The notes beneath the pieces were generated by a model. It had not been told where the DNA came from, searched no databases, and worked only from the letters and a program-made list of their open reading frames with translations. This document shows positions 46,991 to 55,205 of a stretch of 64,000 bases of DNA, in pieces; within the stretch, counting starts at the first letter, position 1, and each line of letters opens with the position of its first letter. Where the stretch lies: the NCBI RefSeq assembly GCF_014490745.1, contig NZ_LZEU01000001.1:2507501-2571500 (forward strand). Direction: 5' to 3'. This DNA is from Pseudomonas alcaligenes. Its GTDB lineage: Bacteria > Pseudomonadota > Gammaproteobacteria > Pseudomonadales > Pseudomonadaceae. The translations under genes and the position numbers were made by a program.

Positions 46991-48193
46991 ATGGCAAAGA
47001 TCAAGCTCACCAAATCCGTCGTTGACACGGCGCAGGCGCAAACCTGCGACGTGGAACTCCGGGACACGCTCGTTCCAGGATTCTTGTGCAAGGTCACTCC
47101 AACCGGCCGCAAGGTGTTCATGGTTCAGTACCGCACGAACTCCGGCGTGCGGCGCAAGCCTGCACTAGGTCAGTTCGGAGAACTGACAGTTGAACAGGCT
47201 CGGTCGCTGGCGCAAGACTGGTTGGCCGAAGTCCGGCGCGGCGGCGACCCTGGGCGCGACAAGACCGAGGCCCGCCGGGCACCGACGATCAAGCAGCTGT
47301 GCGGCCGATTCATGGACGATCATTCCAAGGTGCGCAACAAACCGAGCACCCAGGCCGCCTACCAGTACCATATAGACCGCTACATCATCCCCGCCTTCGG
47401 TGGCAAGAAAGTTCACGAGGTCACGCGCCACGATATCATCGCGCTGATGAAGCACATGGAGAAGTCCCCAACACAGGCCAACCGAGTGCTGTCCTGCGTG
47501 CGCAAGATGTTCAACCTGGCTGAGCTGTGGTGCTACCGCGCCGATGGCTCGAATCCATGCCGTCACGTATCCAAGTATCCGGAGAAAGGCTCGACCCGTC
47601 TCATCACTGACGGGCAGATGGTCAAGCTGTTTGCCTATCTGGACAAGGCGGAGGCCGAGGAACTAGAGCATCCGACCTACCTACTGGCCATCCGCCTGCA
47701 GTTCGAGTTCGCAGCTCGCATGTCGGAGATCCTGCTGCTGCAATGGGACTGGCTCGACCTGCCCAACAGCCGGGTCGTTTGGCCGGACAGCAAAACCGGC
47801 GATATGTCCAAACCCTTGAGCATGGAAGCCCGCCGCTTGCTGGAGAACGCGCCCCGCTATGGCGAGTCGCCCTATGTCTGCCCGGCGACCCGCAACCATG
47901 ATAAGCCGCTCAGCCCCCATTCCTATTACAACGCTTGGCGGCGCATCCTCGATCGCGCCGGCGTGCCGAGGATTGGCACCCATGGCATCCGTCATCGCTC
48001 GGCCACCGACATCGCCAACTCCGGCATCCCAGTTAAGGTCGGCATGGCGCTGACCGCGCACAAGACCGTGGCGATGTTCATGCGCTACGTCCACACCGAG
48101 GATGACCCGGTGCGCAAGGCAGCCGAACTGGTGGCAAACCGGCGCAAGACGGTTGTCAGTGCCTGCCAAAAACCGAAAGAGGTGACCCTATGA
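46991..48193 (+). CDS. int: tyrosine site-specific integrase of the element
   Basis: 400 residues. N-terminal DUF4102-like arm-binding region (VPGFLCKVTPTGRKVFMVQY), core-binding helices near 95-185, catalytic domain with Arg in FAARMSEILLLQW, Lys in PDSKTGD, HxxR in GTHGIRHR, His in LTAHKTV and the nucleophile Tyr in MRYVHTED. Start ATG follows GGAG. Adjacent to the tRNA-Leu attachment core, hence the enzyme for integration and excision. Confidence 0.95.
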   Translation: MAKIKLTKSVVDTAQAQTCDVELRDTLVPGFLCKVTPTGRKVFMVQYRTNSGVRRKPALGQFGELTVEQARSLAQDWLAEVRRGGDPGRDKTEARRAPTIKQLCGRFMDDHSKVRNKPSTQAAYQYHIDRYIIPAFGGKKVHEVTRHDIIALMKHMEKSPTQANRVLSCVRKMFNLAELWCYRADGSNPCRHVSKYPEKGSTRLITDGQMVKLFAYLDKAEAEELEHPTYLLAIRLQFEFAARMSEILLLQWDWLDLPNSRVVWPDSKTGDMSKPLSMEARRLLENAPRYGESPYVCPATRNHDKPLSPHSYYNAWRRILDRAGVPRIGTHGIRHRSATDIANSGIPVKVGMALTAHKTVAMFMRYVHTEDDPVRKAAELVANRRKTVVSACQKPKEVTL

Positions 48194-48288
48194 TCAATGA
48201 GCTGCACCCCGCTATCTCGATCCCGGTCGGCATGGCACCGTCTCGCCGCCCCTCCCTGCCAGTGCAACGCGCCGGCGCCTGGAAAAAC

Positions 48289-48305
48289 ATACCCGTTACG
48301 GGTAT
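48289..48305. promoter_or_regulatory. palindromic operator before the toxin-antitoxin pair
   Basis: ATACCCG-TTA-CGGGTAT, perfect 7-bp arms, 15 bp ahead of the toxin start. Its position suggests binding by the Xre-type antitoxin for autoregulation. Confidence 0.7.
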
Positions 48306-48320
48306 AGTTTGGAGATGGAG

Positions 48321-48704
48321 ATGACGTGCGTTCTCAAGCGGAAGGACTTCGCGCGGTGGCAGGCGGACGAGAAGCTACCTGACGCCGCATTGTGCAGGGC
48401 TGTTAAGGAGATGGAAGGCGGTCTGATCGACGCGGACCTGGGCGGCCATCTCTACAAGAAACGGGTTGCACGTCCCGGCGGCGGCAAGAGCGGCGGCTAC
48501 CGCACCTTGCTGTCGGCCCGAGTCGGCAACCGCTATGTGTTCCTGCATGGATTTCCCAAGAGCGACAAGGCGAACATCTCGCAGGACGAGAAGAAAGCAC
48601 TGCAGTTCACCGGCAAGGTGTTCCTGGAACTGTCTGCCGAAGCCTTGTCGAAGGCGTTGCAGTCAGGTGTGTTATTGGAGGTGCATTGTGAGCAAGATCA
48701 TTGA
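48321..48704 (+). CDS. HigB/RelE-type toxin
   Basis: 127 residues from MTCVLKRKDFARWQADEKL. YKKRVARPGGGKSGGYRTLL and RYVFLHGFPKSDKANIS match the RelE-like (PF06296-type) family of ribosome-dependent mRNA interferases. ATG 48321 is chosen because GGAG lies 6 nt upstream; ATG 48315 and TTG 48309 leave no room for one. Followed by its antitoxin with a 17-nt overlap. Confidence 0.85.
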   Translation: MTCVLKRKDFARWQADEKLPDAALCRAVKEMEGGLIDADLGGHLYKKRVARPGGGKSGGYRTLLSARVGNRYVFLHGFPKSDKANISQDEKKALQFTGKVFLELSAEALSKALQSGVLLEVHCEQDH

Positions 48705-48990
48705 ATCACTGCGTGGCGACCTAGCTGCGCTCCACGAAGCGGGAGCGATCAGCAAGGTGACGATGCGCGAGTTCGACGCGATCTGCCCGCCGCCGGTGCG
48801 GGAGTTCAGTGCTGTCGACATCAAGCACCTGCGTGAATCCTTGAAATTCAGCCAGCCGGTGTTCGCTCTTCACTTGCACACGTCGGCCTCGACAGTGCGC
48901 AAGTGGGAGCAAGGCGAAACCCATCCCACGGGGCCGGCGCTCAAACTGCTCAACGTCATCGCCGACAAGGGATTGCAGGCAATTATTTGA
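48688..48990 (+). CDS. Xre/HigA-type antitoxin
   Basis: 100 residues, GTG start with GGAGG upstream. C-terminal helix-turn-helix LRESLKFSQPVFALHLHTSASTVRKWEQG is the Xre/MqsA-like fold. Presumed to bind and neutralise the toxin and repress at the palindrome 48289-48305. Toxin-first order is typical of HigBA. The pair probably stabilises the element. Confidence 0.87.
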   Translation: MSKIIESLRGDLAALHEAGAISKVTMREFDAICPPPVREFSAVDIKHLRESLKFSQPVFALHLHTSASTVRKWEQGETHPTGPALKLLNVIADKGLQAII

Positions 48991-49078
48991 TCAAGGCAAA
49001 CAGATCAGCATTTCCTGCCACAGCGGCCGAAAACACAGTTACGATCTTCAAACCATGTAAAAACAATGGAGGTGACAG

Positions 49079-49546
49079 GTGGCAGAGAAAAGGAACGTGT
49101 TTATCAGCCATGTCCACAAGGACGATCACGGGCTCCAGAAGCTAAAGGATCTGTTGGCTCCAAAAGGGATCGAGATCAGGGATTCCTCCATCCATACAGG
49201 GAAGTTCAACAATGCTACCGATGAGCACTACATAAAGACGCAGATCCTTGCCCCTGCCATCAACTGGGCTGGAGTGTTCATTTGCTACGTCTCCCCGCAG
49301 ACCAAGAATAGCGATTGGGTGAACTGGGAAATCGAATATGCGGCTAAACAAGGCAAGCGAATTGTTGGTGTTTGGGAGCATGGCGAGAAGGAATGCGACC
49401 TCCCAGAGGCCCTGAAAGAATATGCCGACGCCTTGGTTGGGTGGAACGGCGGTGCAATCATTGACGCGATCAACGGGAAGGACTCGTGGGAAAAGCCAGA
49501 CGGTGGAGCCTGCGACCCGGTTCCACTCAAGCGGCATCCCTGCTGA
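49079..49546 (+). CDS. TIR-like (MTH538/ThsB-type) domain protein, first gene of a four-gene operon
   Basis: 155 residues, GTG start with GGAGG 5 nt upstream. The TIR-like fold begins at once (KRNVFISHVHKDDHGLQKL), followed by IRDSSI, AGVFICYVSPQTKNSDWVNW with EIEYA (the Glu is in the place of the TIR catalytic glutamate), and GKRIVGVWEHGEKECDLPEAL. Related domains in Thoeris ThsB make NAD-derived signals after phage infection. No other domain present. Its stop codon overlaps the next start (TGATG). Confidence 0.83.
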   Translation: MAEKRNVFISHVHKDDHGLQKLKDLLAPKGIEIRDSSIHTGKFNNATDEHYIKTQILAPAINWAGVFICYVSPQTKNSDWVNWEIEYAAKQGKRIVGVWEHGEKECDLPEALKEYADALVGWNGGAIIDAINGKDSWEKPDGGACDPVPLKRHPC

Positions 49547-50172
49547 TGGCTCGCATTCACTCCTACGTGGTGCGATACGACAGCGGTTTCGCACCCAATC
49601 CTTTCTATGGCTACTGCACGCTTGCGACTTGCAAACCGAATATCCGCCGATCCGCTGACGTTGGTGATTGGGTGGTCGGCAGTGGCAGTAATGATCGAAC
49701 TATCCGACGTGGCGGACATCTAGTGTACGCAATGCGCGTCACCGAGGCGATGACATTTGACGAATACGGCGCAGATCCACGGTTTGAATACAAGAAGCCG
49801 TACCGCAATGGAAGCCGAAAACAAAGTTGCGGCGACAACATCTACTTCAGGGCCGCGCCTGGGGCCGCTTGGCAGCAGCGAGACTCATTCCATTCCCTCC
49901 CCAATGGCACGCCCAACCCCGACCATATAGCCCGTGACACGGGCGTCAATAGGGTCCTGATCAGCAATGATTTTGTGTATTTCGGGGGCGACGGCCCGGA
50001 GTTTCCCGAGGCACTGAAAGACCAGCAAGATCGGCCGCTTTGCAAAACAGGAATAGGCCTAACCACTTTTGCCGACGCGCAGCTGATTGCGAACCTTGAG
50101 CAATGGATTCGCAGCTTTAACGTAAGCGGTTATCAGGGCGCCCCATTCGAATGGCTGACTCTTCGCAGGTGA
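49546..50172 (+). CDS. Nmad2-like nucleotide-modification-associated domain protein
   Basis: 208 residues starting MARIHSYVVRYDSGFAPNPF. The blocks GYCTLATCKPNIRRSADVGD, GSGSNDRTIRRGGHLVYAMRV, and SCGDNIYFR resemble the Nmad2 family, predicted from its operon contexts to act in DNA base modification (assignment from memory). A catalytic site cannot be named. Coupled by 1-nt overlap to the TIR-like gene and followed 3 bp later by the MazG-like gene. Confidence 0.7.
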   Translation: MARIHSYVVRYDSGFAPNPFYGYCTLATCKPNIRRSADVGDWVVGSGSNDRTIRRGGHLVYAMRVTEAMTFDEYGADPRFEYKKPYRNGSRKQSCGDNIYFRAAPGAAWQQRDSFHSLPNGTPNPDHIARDTGVNRVLISNDFVYFGGDGPEFPEALKDQQDRPLCKTGIGLTTFADAQLIANLEQWIRSFNVSGYQGAPFEWLTLRR

Positions 50173-50175
50173 CCG

Positions 50176-51312
50176 ATGAAAAAGGAAGGATCCCTCTTGC
50201 TCTCGGATTACGCTGCGGAAATTGCAGCTACAGACGTACTCAATCCGAATGACTTCAATCCTGTCCTCCAAGGACTATACGGAGAAGTCGGCGGAATAAT
50301 GGCTACGGCCAAGAAAAATGTTCGAGAGAGGACGGCTTACCCAGGTTTCAAAAAGGCGGCAGAAGAAGAGTTTGGCGACACCCTCTGGTATTTGGCCGCA
50401 ATCTGCAGGCGCCTGCAGATTCCTCTTGAAGATATCTTCGCGGAAGCTGCGAACCACGGAAACTTCAAAAATGTGGGCGCTGCAAGTGACATCACTGAAG
50501 GTGCGATGGCCTATATCGCGGTGCCTATCGCAGCGACTGCTTCGTTGGATGCCACGCTAGTACAGCTGGGGCAGTCAGCGGCAGCCCTGCTGGGAAGCAC
50601 GCCTGCACGCGCCGACTTGATTGCTTTTGCGCGGACCTACCTGGATGCAATCCATGCGGCCGAACTTGCGTTTTCGGAGGTGGCTCGCGGCAATCTTCGA
50701 AAAGCTCGCGGCGCCTTCTTGGAGCCTCAGCCAGGTGATCTGGCTGGACTTGATTTCGACAGTGAGTTTGGAGTTGAGGAGCAGCTCCCGAGGGATTTCG
50801 AAATCCGGGTCAATCAACGAGGCAGCGGTATGAGTTATCTCCAGTGGAGGGGTGTATTCATCGGAGACCCTCTGACTGACAACATTGCCGACCGCGATGG
50901 CTACCGGTTCCATGATGTCTTCCACTTCGCTTATGCGGCAATCCTGCATTGGTCACCTGTGATGCGGGCATTGATCAAGCACAAGCGAAAGAGCAATCCG
51001 AAATACGATGAAGAGCAAGACAGTGGTCGGGCCATCGTCGTGGAGGAAGGGGTTTCGGCGTGGATTTTCTCCAGAGCCAAGGAGCTGAATTTCTTCGAGA
51101 ACCAGGAAAAAATTTCACTTGGACTTCTCAAGACCATTGGCGAGTTCGTGAGTGGTTACGAAGTGGAGAAATGCCCGCTGAAGCTCTGGGAAAAGGCAAT
51201 CCTGGATGGCTATGCTGTCTTTCGCCAGCTCAAGGCAAATCAAGGTGGCTGGATCATTGGAAATCGGGAACAACGCACCATCAAATACATGCCACTTGAG
51301 TTTAAAAAATGA
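50176..51312 (+). CDS. MazG-like nucleotide pyrophosphohydrolase with C-terminal domain
   Basis: 378 residues. The N-terminal 100 residues hold the MazG helices: GLYGEVGGIMATAKKN (Glu37) and AEEEFGDTLWYLAAICRRL (Glu63-65, Asp68), the metal-binding E/D set of the all-alpha NTP pyrophosphatases. A longer C-terminal part (about 150-378) includes RVNQRGSGMSYLQWRGVFIG, FHDVFHFAYAAILHW (possible His/Asp metal site) and GWIIGNREQR. The C-terminal domain is not one I can name. Could hydrolyse normal or modified nucleotides. Overlaps the next gene by 4 nt. Confidence 0.75.
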   Translation: MKKEGSLLLSDYAAEIAATDVLNPNDFNPVLQGLYGEVGGIMATAKKNVRERTAYPGFKKAAEEEFGDTLWYLAAICRRLQIPLEDIFAEAANHGNFKNVGAASDITEGAMAYIAVPIAATASLDATLVQLGQSAAALLGSTPARADLIAFARTYLDAIHAAELAFSEVARGNLRKARGAFLEPQPGDLAGLDFDSEFGVEEQLPRDFEIRVNQRGSGMSYLQWRGVFIGDPLTDNIADRDGYRFHDVFHFAYAAILHWSPVMRALIKHKRKSNPKYDEEQDSGRAIVVEEGVSAWIFSRAKELNFFENQEKISLGLLKTIGEFVSGYEVEKCPLKLWEKAILDGYAVFRQLKANQGGWIIGNREQRTIKYMPLEFKK

Positions 51313-51971
51313 AGATCCACCCGTTCGTTGATGCAGTTGCTTCGCTGCAGTTCGAAGACTGCTTCAATCCGTATTCGGATCGTTGTGAAGTTCATGATCG
51401 GCGCGATGCACCGCGTCGCCGTGCCGCTGCACTGTCCGCCATGTTGCGTCGTGCAACCGAGGAACCCGTAGACGCGATATGGATCGGGCGAGACCTCGGA
51501 TACCGCGGAGGGCGCCGCACTGGGCTAGCCCTGACCGACGACATTCACATAAGCCAGCACGCTAGCCGCTGGAATCTCCATCAGATCGCCGAGCGGCCGA
51601 CGATAGGCAGTGCTGTAGCTGAACGAACCGCCGCAGTCATATGGGGGATGTTGGAACACATTGATGCCCGCATCTTCCTCTGGAACGTCTTCCCTCTTCA
51701 CCCGCACGAATCAGGAGATCCGTTCACCAACCGGCAGCACAACGCGCGCGAGAGGCGAGCCGGTGAAGAATTGCTCCAACAGCTCATTGTCTTGCTACGC
51801 CCCTCTCGCATCGTCGCCATCGGCAACGATGCCGCCGCTGCGGCTCATCGCATCACAGATTCCGTACCCGTGATTTGCGTGAGGCATCCTAGCTACGGAG
51901 GACAGACGCAGTTCCAGAAGCAAATCTCAGAGCTCTATGGACGCCCCATGAGCACTGGGTCGTTGCTTTGA
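51309..51971 (+). CDS. uracil-DNA-glycosylase-superfamily protein
   Basis: 220 residues. FNPYSDRC near the N-terminus, IWIGRDLGYRGGRRTGLALTDD in the place of the catalytic loop (the usual GxxPG is changed), FLWNVFPLHPHESGDP, RIVAIGNDAAAAAHR and the HPSYGGQTQF block that corresponds to the HPS DNA-binding loop. This set is the UDG superfamily pattern with altered catalytic residues, so the base recognised may not be uracil. Last gene of the four-gene operon. Confidence 0.75.
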   Translation: MKIHPFVDAVASLQFEDCFNPYSDRCEVHDRRDAPRRRAAALSAMLRRATEEPVDAIWIGRDLGYRGGRRTGLALTDDIHISQHASRWNLHQIAERPTIGSAVAERTAAVIWGMLEHIDARIFLWNVFPLHPHESGDPFTNRQHNARERRAGEELLQQLIVLLRPSRIVAIGNDAAAAAHRITDSVPVICVRHPSYGGQTQFQKQISELYGRPMSTGSLL

Positions 51972-51986
51972 CAAGAGCTTGGCTTC

Positions 51987-52469
51987 TTAGCGAGCAGCGA
52001 TCGCCGCTTCAATCCAGCCTGACAGGTTGTCACTGATGTGGTTATAGGCCGCTCTGCTCGTGGCTCCCGGTGGATCGTACATACGGACGACGGTGGATAG
52101 CTTTTACCGTCGTTCAAGGTAGATGCGTCAAACGGATTGGCCCCGGCAACTGATGGTTGTTGGTTGTGGTTCAGCAACTTATGGACTCGTATCCCCAAAA
52201 GTCCCTTGCCACTATTCCATGACTGCTCAATCTTGTATCGAAACCAAGAGCGATTCGCCGTTTCGGTGCCGATCTGAACAATTGTGCATGTCCGCCATTT
52301 CAGTTGATCGTCGATCCAGCTCTTGATTGCGGCCTCGCCGCCTCGCTTTACCTCTTCTCATTTGTTATCGCTTGTTGGCTGGCTGCCCTCCACGACACCA
52401 ATTCCGTATCTTGGATACGCGCCAACTGTAGCGTTGATAGTGGAAGCTATAGAAGACTTCCCGTGGCAT
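51987..52469 (-). pseudogene. decayed ThsB-like TIR (MTH538-type) gene
   Basis: No single open frame, but the minus strand reads as a TIR-like protein across frames. It begins MPREVFYSFHYQRYSWRVSK, changes frame to IGVVEGSQPTSDNK, meets a TGA where the family has Trp, continues EEVKRGGEAAIKSWIDDQLK, CTIVQIGTETANRSW and GKGLLGIRVHKL, changes frame again after GKSY, and ends VVRMYDPPGATSRAAYNHIS...IEAAIAR. Two frameshifts plus one in-frame stop make it non-functional. It starts 41 bp after the SLOG gene on the same strand, so it was probably the third gene of that operon. Confidence 0.82.
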
Positions 52470-52510
52470 GGCGAACCCTTTGTTGGCTCGTGTGAATCGG
52501 CAGAGGAGAT

Positions 52511-53098
52511 TCAGCTCGCTGCGCCTTGAATGTTCAATGCGAGATGCGAGTGAAAGAGTTGCGCAAAGTCCACATCACCAAGATCCGCGTCGGCGAAATA
52601 ACCTTGATCTTTGGCTAGGTTCAAGGCCGCCCCACCGGGCGACGGTATGGGTAGAACTTTGGCGGCCGGATGGAATTGCCTGAAGAGTTCATGTTCGGCT
52701 TCCACTCCTTCCATGCCGCCGATGAAAACAGCGGCAACGAGATCGTCGCGCGACAGCATTTCTTTCCGCATTAGCAGTAGGCTCGCATCTCTGTCACCGG
52801 CAACTGCGTTGGTGAAGACCACATTGTGGAAGCGGTCGTTTTCTTCCGGGTAACGATCCTCGAAGAATCTGCTCTGATACAGAACCACGGCCCCAGAATA
52901 ATCGACACCCAAATCCTCGCAAATACTCCAAATCATGGGCGTGATAGCGGGATGCCCTCCCCACACGATCTTATGCTGACGAATGACGGCTATAACCAGT
53001 TCTCTCACTGCACACTGGATGAGGAATGGATTGGCGGTCTCGTGATACGAGCCGCGGCCGACAAGTGGGACACTGGCTGAAAGGAAGATTGCGCTCAC
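52511..53098 (-). CDS. SLOG-domain protein paired with a TIR gene
   Basis: 195 residues, a single Rossmann-like domain. MSAIFLSASVPLVGRGSYHE, IVWGGHPAITPMIW (the GG.... nucleotide-binding loop), and AAVFIGGMEGVEAEHELFRQ (second phosphate-binding loop with Glu) match the SLOG superfamily, predicted sensors of NAD-derived nucleotides; Thoeris ThsA carries one. It starts 3 bp after the TIR gene stop, hence one operon. Likely receives the TIR product; no effector domain is fused, so output may come from the decayed gene downstream or from binding partners. Confidence 0.75.
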   Translation of the reverse strand: MSAIFLSASVPLVGRGSYHETANPFLIQCAVRELVIAVIRQHKIVWGGHPAITPMIWSICEDLGVDYSGAVVLYQSRFFEDRYPEENDRFHNVVFTNAVAGDRDASLLLMRKEMLSRDDLVAAVFIGGMEGVEAEHELFRQFHPAAKVLPIPSPGGAALNLAKDQGYFADADLGDVDFAQLFHSHLALNIQGAAS

Positions 53099-53101
53099 GA
53101 T

Positions 53102-54244
53102 TCAGGCCTCCCAATCCGCAAATTGCCACCCAGCCTCGCTGGCTTTGACCCAGCGCGCAGAGTGGATATGCTGGCCCAGCCAGTCCAAATGCCCCAGCCA
53201 CCGGGGATGTAAGCCAACATGATCGTAAACGACGGCAACCGATTGATCCGGCGAATTGGTAGAGGCGTCATGTAACGTGATCGACGTGGGAACACCGACT
53301 GTTGGGTAGACGACGACATTCCGACCGTCCGGTAGTCGGATATGGACCGCCTTGTTTGGTCCAACGCCGACAAGTTGGCCGCCAATCGTTTGAATAGCGT
53401 TGCGCAAATTGCTCACTAGATTGACGGAACGGACTGCATGGCTTTGGCTGCGAACTTCTTCAAGCTGAAGACAGATTCTCTCCACGGCGCTGTCCGCGAG
53501 GCGTCCTGTGGCCGCATCCACTTCTTCCGGCAATAACTCTGCACGACTGGCGGTGGCTGTTCGCGCAGATGGCGTGCAGTCTGGCCAGCCAACCCTTAAG
53601 ACGCTAATACCTTTTGCCAGAGCGCGTCCAAACTCTGCGCTCGTCCAGCGGCTTTCAAAGTAGCCAGGGGTGTCGAGCATGAGCAGGACATCCGAGTCGC
53701 AGAGCCGGTGCCACAGCATTGTCTGGAAATCTTCCGCAGGCGGAATGCCATGAGTATCGAGAAACACATCGAAGAGCCGAGCAGACAATGCATCGAATAA
53801 CTGTAAAGCAGCCTCCCTAGCTTCGCCCCGCCGATAGCTTACAAATACCCGGCGCTGTCGAGGAAGTAACCCGGCGCACTCCAGTAAAGCAGTTGCGACA
53901 CGTTGCGACCCGCCAGCGGTGTACGCCAAGCAGTTGAGGGGCTGCAGCACGGTCGGGATCTCTGCACTGACTCGATTGACATCGGTGGCCACCGGCAGCA
54001 ATGGGATGCCTCGTTCCAACAACCTTGCTACGTTGGCGAGAGGCGGATCCTCACCTCCGAAAAATACCGCAGCAGATGACCGTTGCTGGTCTGGGTTGAA
54101 TTCTTCGGGACGAACCGCCCATCCGACCTCATGCCCTAGTCGCAAATTGAACATGCCTACAGCCTTCCCGATGACTTCTTCAAGTTCGGATACCTGAGCA
54201 TCAGTTGGTGCGCCAAGCAGAGCAAGTTGATAAAGGGCGGGCAT
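53102..54244 (-). CDS. TIR-domain protein, first gene of a TIR-SLOG operon
   Basis: 380 residues from MPALYQLALLGAPTDAQVSE, preceded by AAGGAA; the longer upstream frame lacks conserved sequence. Residues 1-150 form an uncharacterised N-terminal domain. The TIR domain (about 155-270) reads RRVFVSYRRGEAREAALQLF, then FDVFLDTHGIPPAEDFQ, VLLMLDTPGYFESRWTSAEF with the catalytic Glu in SAEF, and GISVLRVGWP. The C-terminal 100 residues are a further domain with HIRLPDGRNVVVYPTVGVPT. Probable NAD-cleaving or NAD-using immune enzyme, paired with the SLOG protein. Confidence 0.82.
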   Translation of the reverse strand: MPALYQLALLGAPTDAQVSELEEVIGKAVGMFNLRLGHEVGWAVRPEEFNPDQQRSSAAVFFGGEDPPLANVARLLERGIPLLPVATDVNRVSAEIPTVLQPLNCLAYTAGGSQRVATALLECAGLLPRQRRVFVSYRRGEAREAALQLFDALSARLFDVFLDTHGIPPAEDFQTMLWHRLCDSDVLLMLDTPGYFESRWTSAEFGRALAKGISVLRVGWPDCTPSARTATASRAELLPEEVDAATGRLADSAVERICLQLEEVRSQSHAVRSVNLVSNLRNAIQTIGGQLVGVGPNKAVHIRLPDGRNVVVYPTVGVPTSITLHDASTNSPDQSVAVVYDHVGLHPRWLGHLDWLGQHIHSARWVKASEAGWQFADWEA

Positions 54245-54926
54245 GCCATTCCTTGTAATTTGAGTGTCTCGCCTATCTGACCTTACGAAACCCAATGCGG
54301 GAATCTCCAATATCTCAAAGATAGCCGATTTCGGGCGTCCCCGGTCGGGCCGCGCTGTCGCGCTTCGCATCAAGCGCCGCTGTGCGAGGCTCGCCCCTAC
54401 GGGCTTCCATCGTTCCCTCACTCCGCTCGGCTGACGCCTCCGGCCCTGACGGGCTTGCACGCTCCGCTTGCCGGGGTTCGTGTATATGGCATGGGGCGGT
54501 CTTGCTGTTTCCCTTCACCGTAAGCACGGCGCTCTCGCCGTCAAGGGCGGCACGCGCCTTGCGCGCGGGCATCCTGGCGGCCGGATCCGCGCCCTGACTG
54601 CTTGCCCGGTTCCAGGCAATTACGCCCGAGCAACCAGAGCACGATCATGTCGTAGCTTTCTTCCCTCTCTTCCGATGCCTCGCTGCTGGTACGTGACGGC
54701 CGTGGCCGCTACCTGCCGGCATCGGCCGGCCTATGACGCGATTCGCCGTGCTGGCCACACAGATCATGCCGGATACAGCTCTCGCAGCAGTGAATCGCCT
54801 TTTTGGGGGCGACAACGTAGAGGAACTTGCTATCCCGACCTGAAGCTGTGTGACAGAACACCTACGGTTCCGCCTAGACAGCGGGGTGATTTCAGAGTGG
54901 CCTGCCCGCTGAGGACAGCAAGATCG
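54245..54926. other. gene-poor region between TIR gene and trb operon
   Basis: About 680 bp. Open frames on both strands overlap in GC-rich stretches and have no ribosome site or family resemblance. The part 54330-54480 (CGCCGCTGTGCGAGGC, CTTGCACGCTCCGCTTGCC) looks like conserved untranslated sequence of this element family. 54690-54760 contains the hairpin-prone CCGGCATCGGCCGG. Could hold promoters, a small RNA or gene remains; no oriT could be assigned. Confidence 0.4.
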
Positions 54927-55205
54927 TCAGTCCGCGAGGGCTTCTCGGCTGATCGGAACAGCTCCTGTTTGCGCGGTGGTCTTGCGCGTAGCGACTCCGC
55001 GGCGAAACCCCCGATCACCTGCCATGAACGCCTCCAGCATGTGCGGAATCAGTGTCATAGCGTCAACCCTCTCACCATAGGTCTCTGCATACAGCGCTGC
55101 GTAACGGTCTAGGTCAGCCTTCAGGCTGACCGAGCAAGCGACGGTCAGTTTGATGCTCTCGGTCTTAGGCAGCGGTCCCAGCCGCAGCTTGCGTGTGTTG
55201 CTCAT
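54927..55205 (-). CDS. DUF2274 protein of trb operons
   Basis: 92 residues: MSNTRKLRLGPLPKTESIKL, then VSLKADLDRYAALYAETYGE and a C-terminal MLEAFMAGDRGFRRG. The arrangement KLxLGPLPK...VKLTVxxxxxLKxxLDxYA marks DUF2274, a small protein almost always found after trbI in Tn4371-like elements. It may be a ribbon-helix-helix-type regulator. Overlaps trbI by 4 nt. Confidence 0.85.
   Translation of the reverse strand: MSNTRKLRLGPLPKTESIKLTVACSVSLKADLDRYAALYAETYGERVDAMTLIPHMLEAFMAGDRGFRRGVATRKTTAQTGAVPISREALAD

Noticed and set aside
52123..52683. Small plus-strand frames between the UDG-like and SLOG genes
   Set aside because: They are antisense to the decayed TIR-like gene and the end of the SLOG gene and show no family resemblance.
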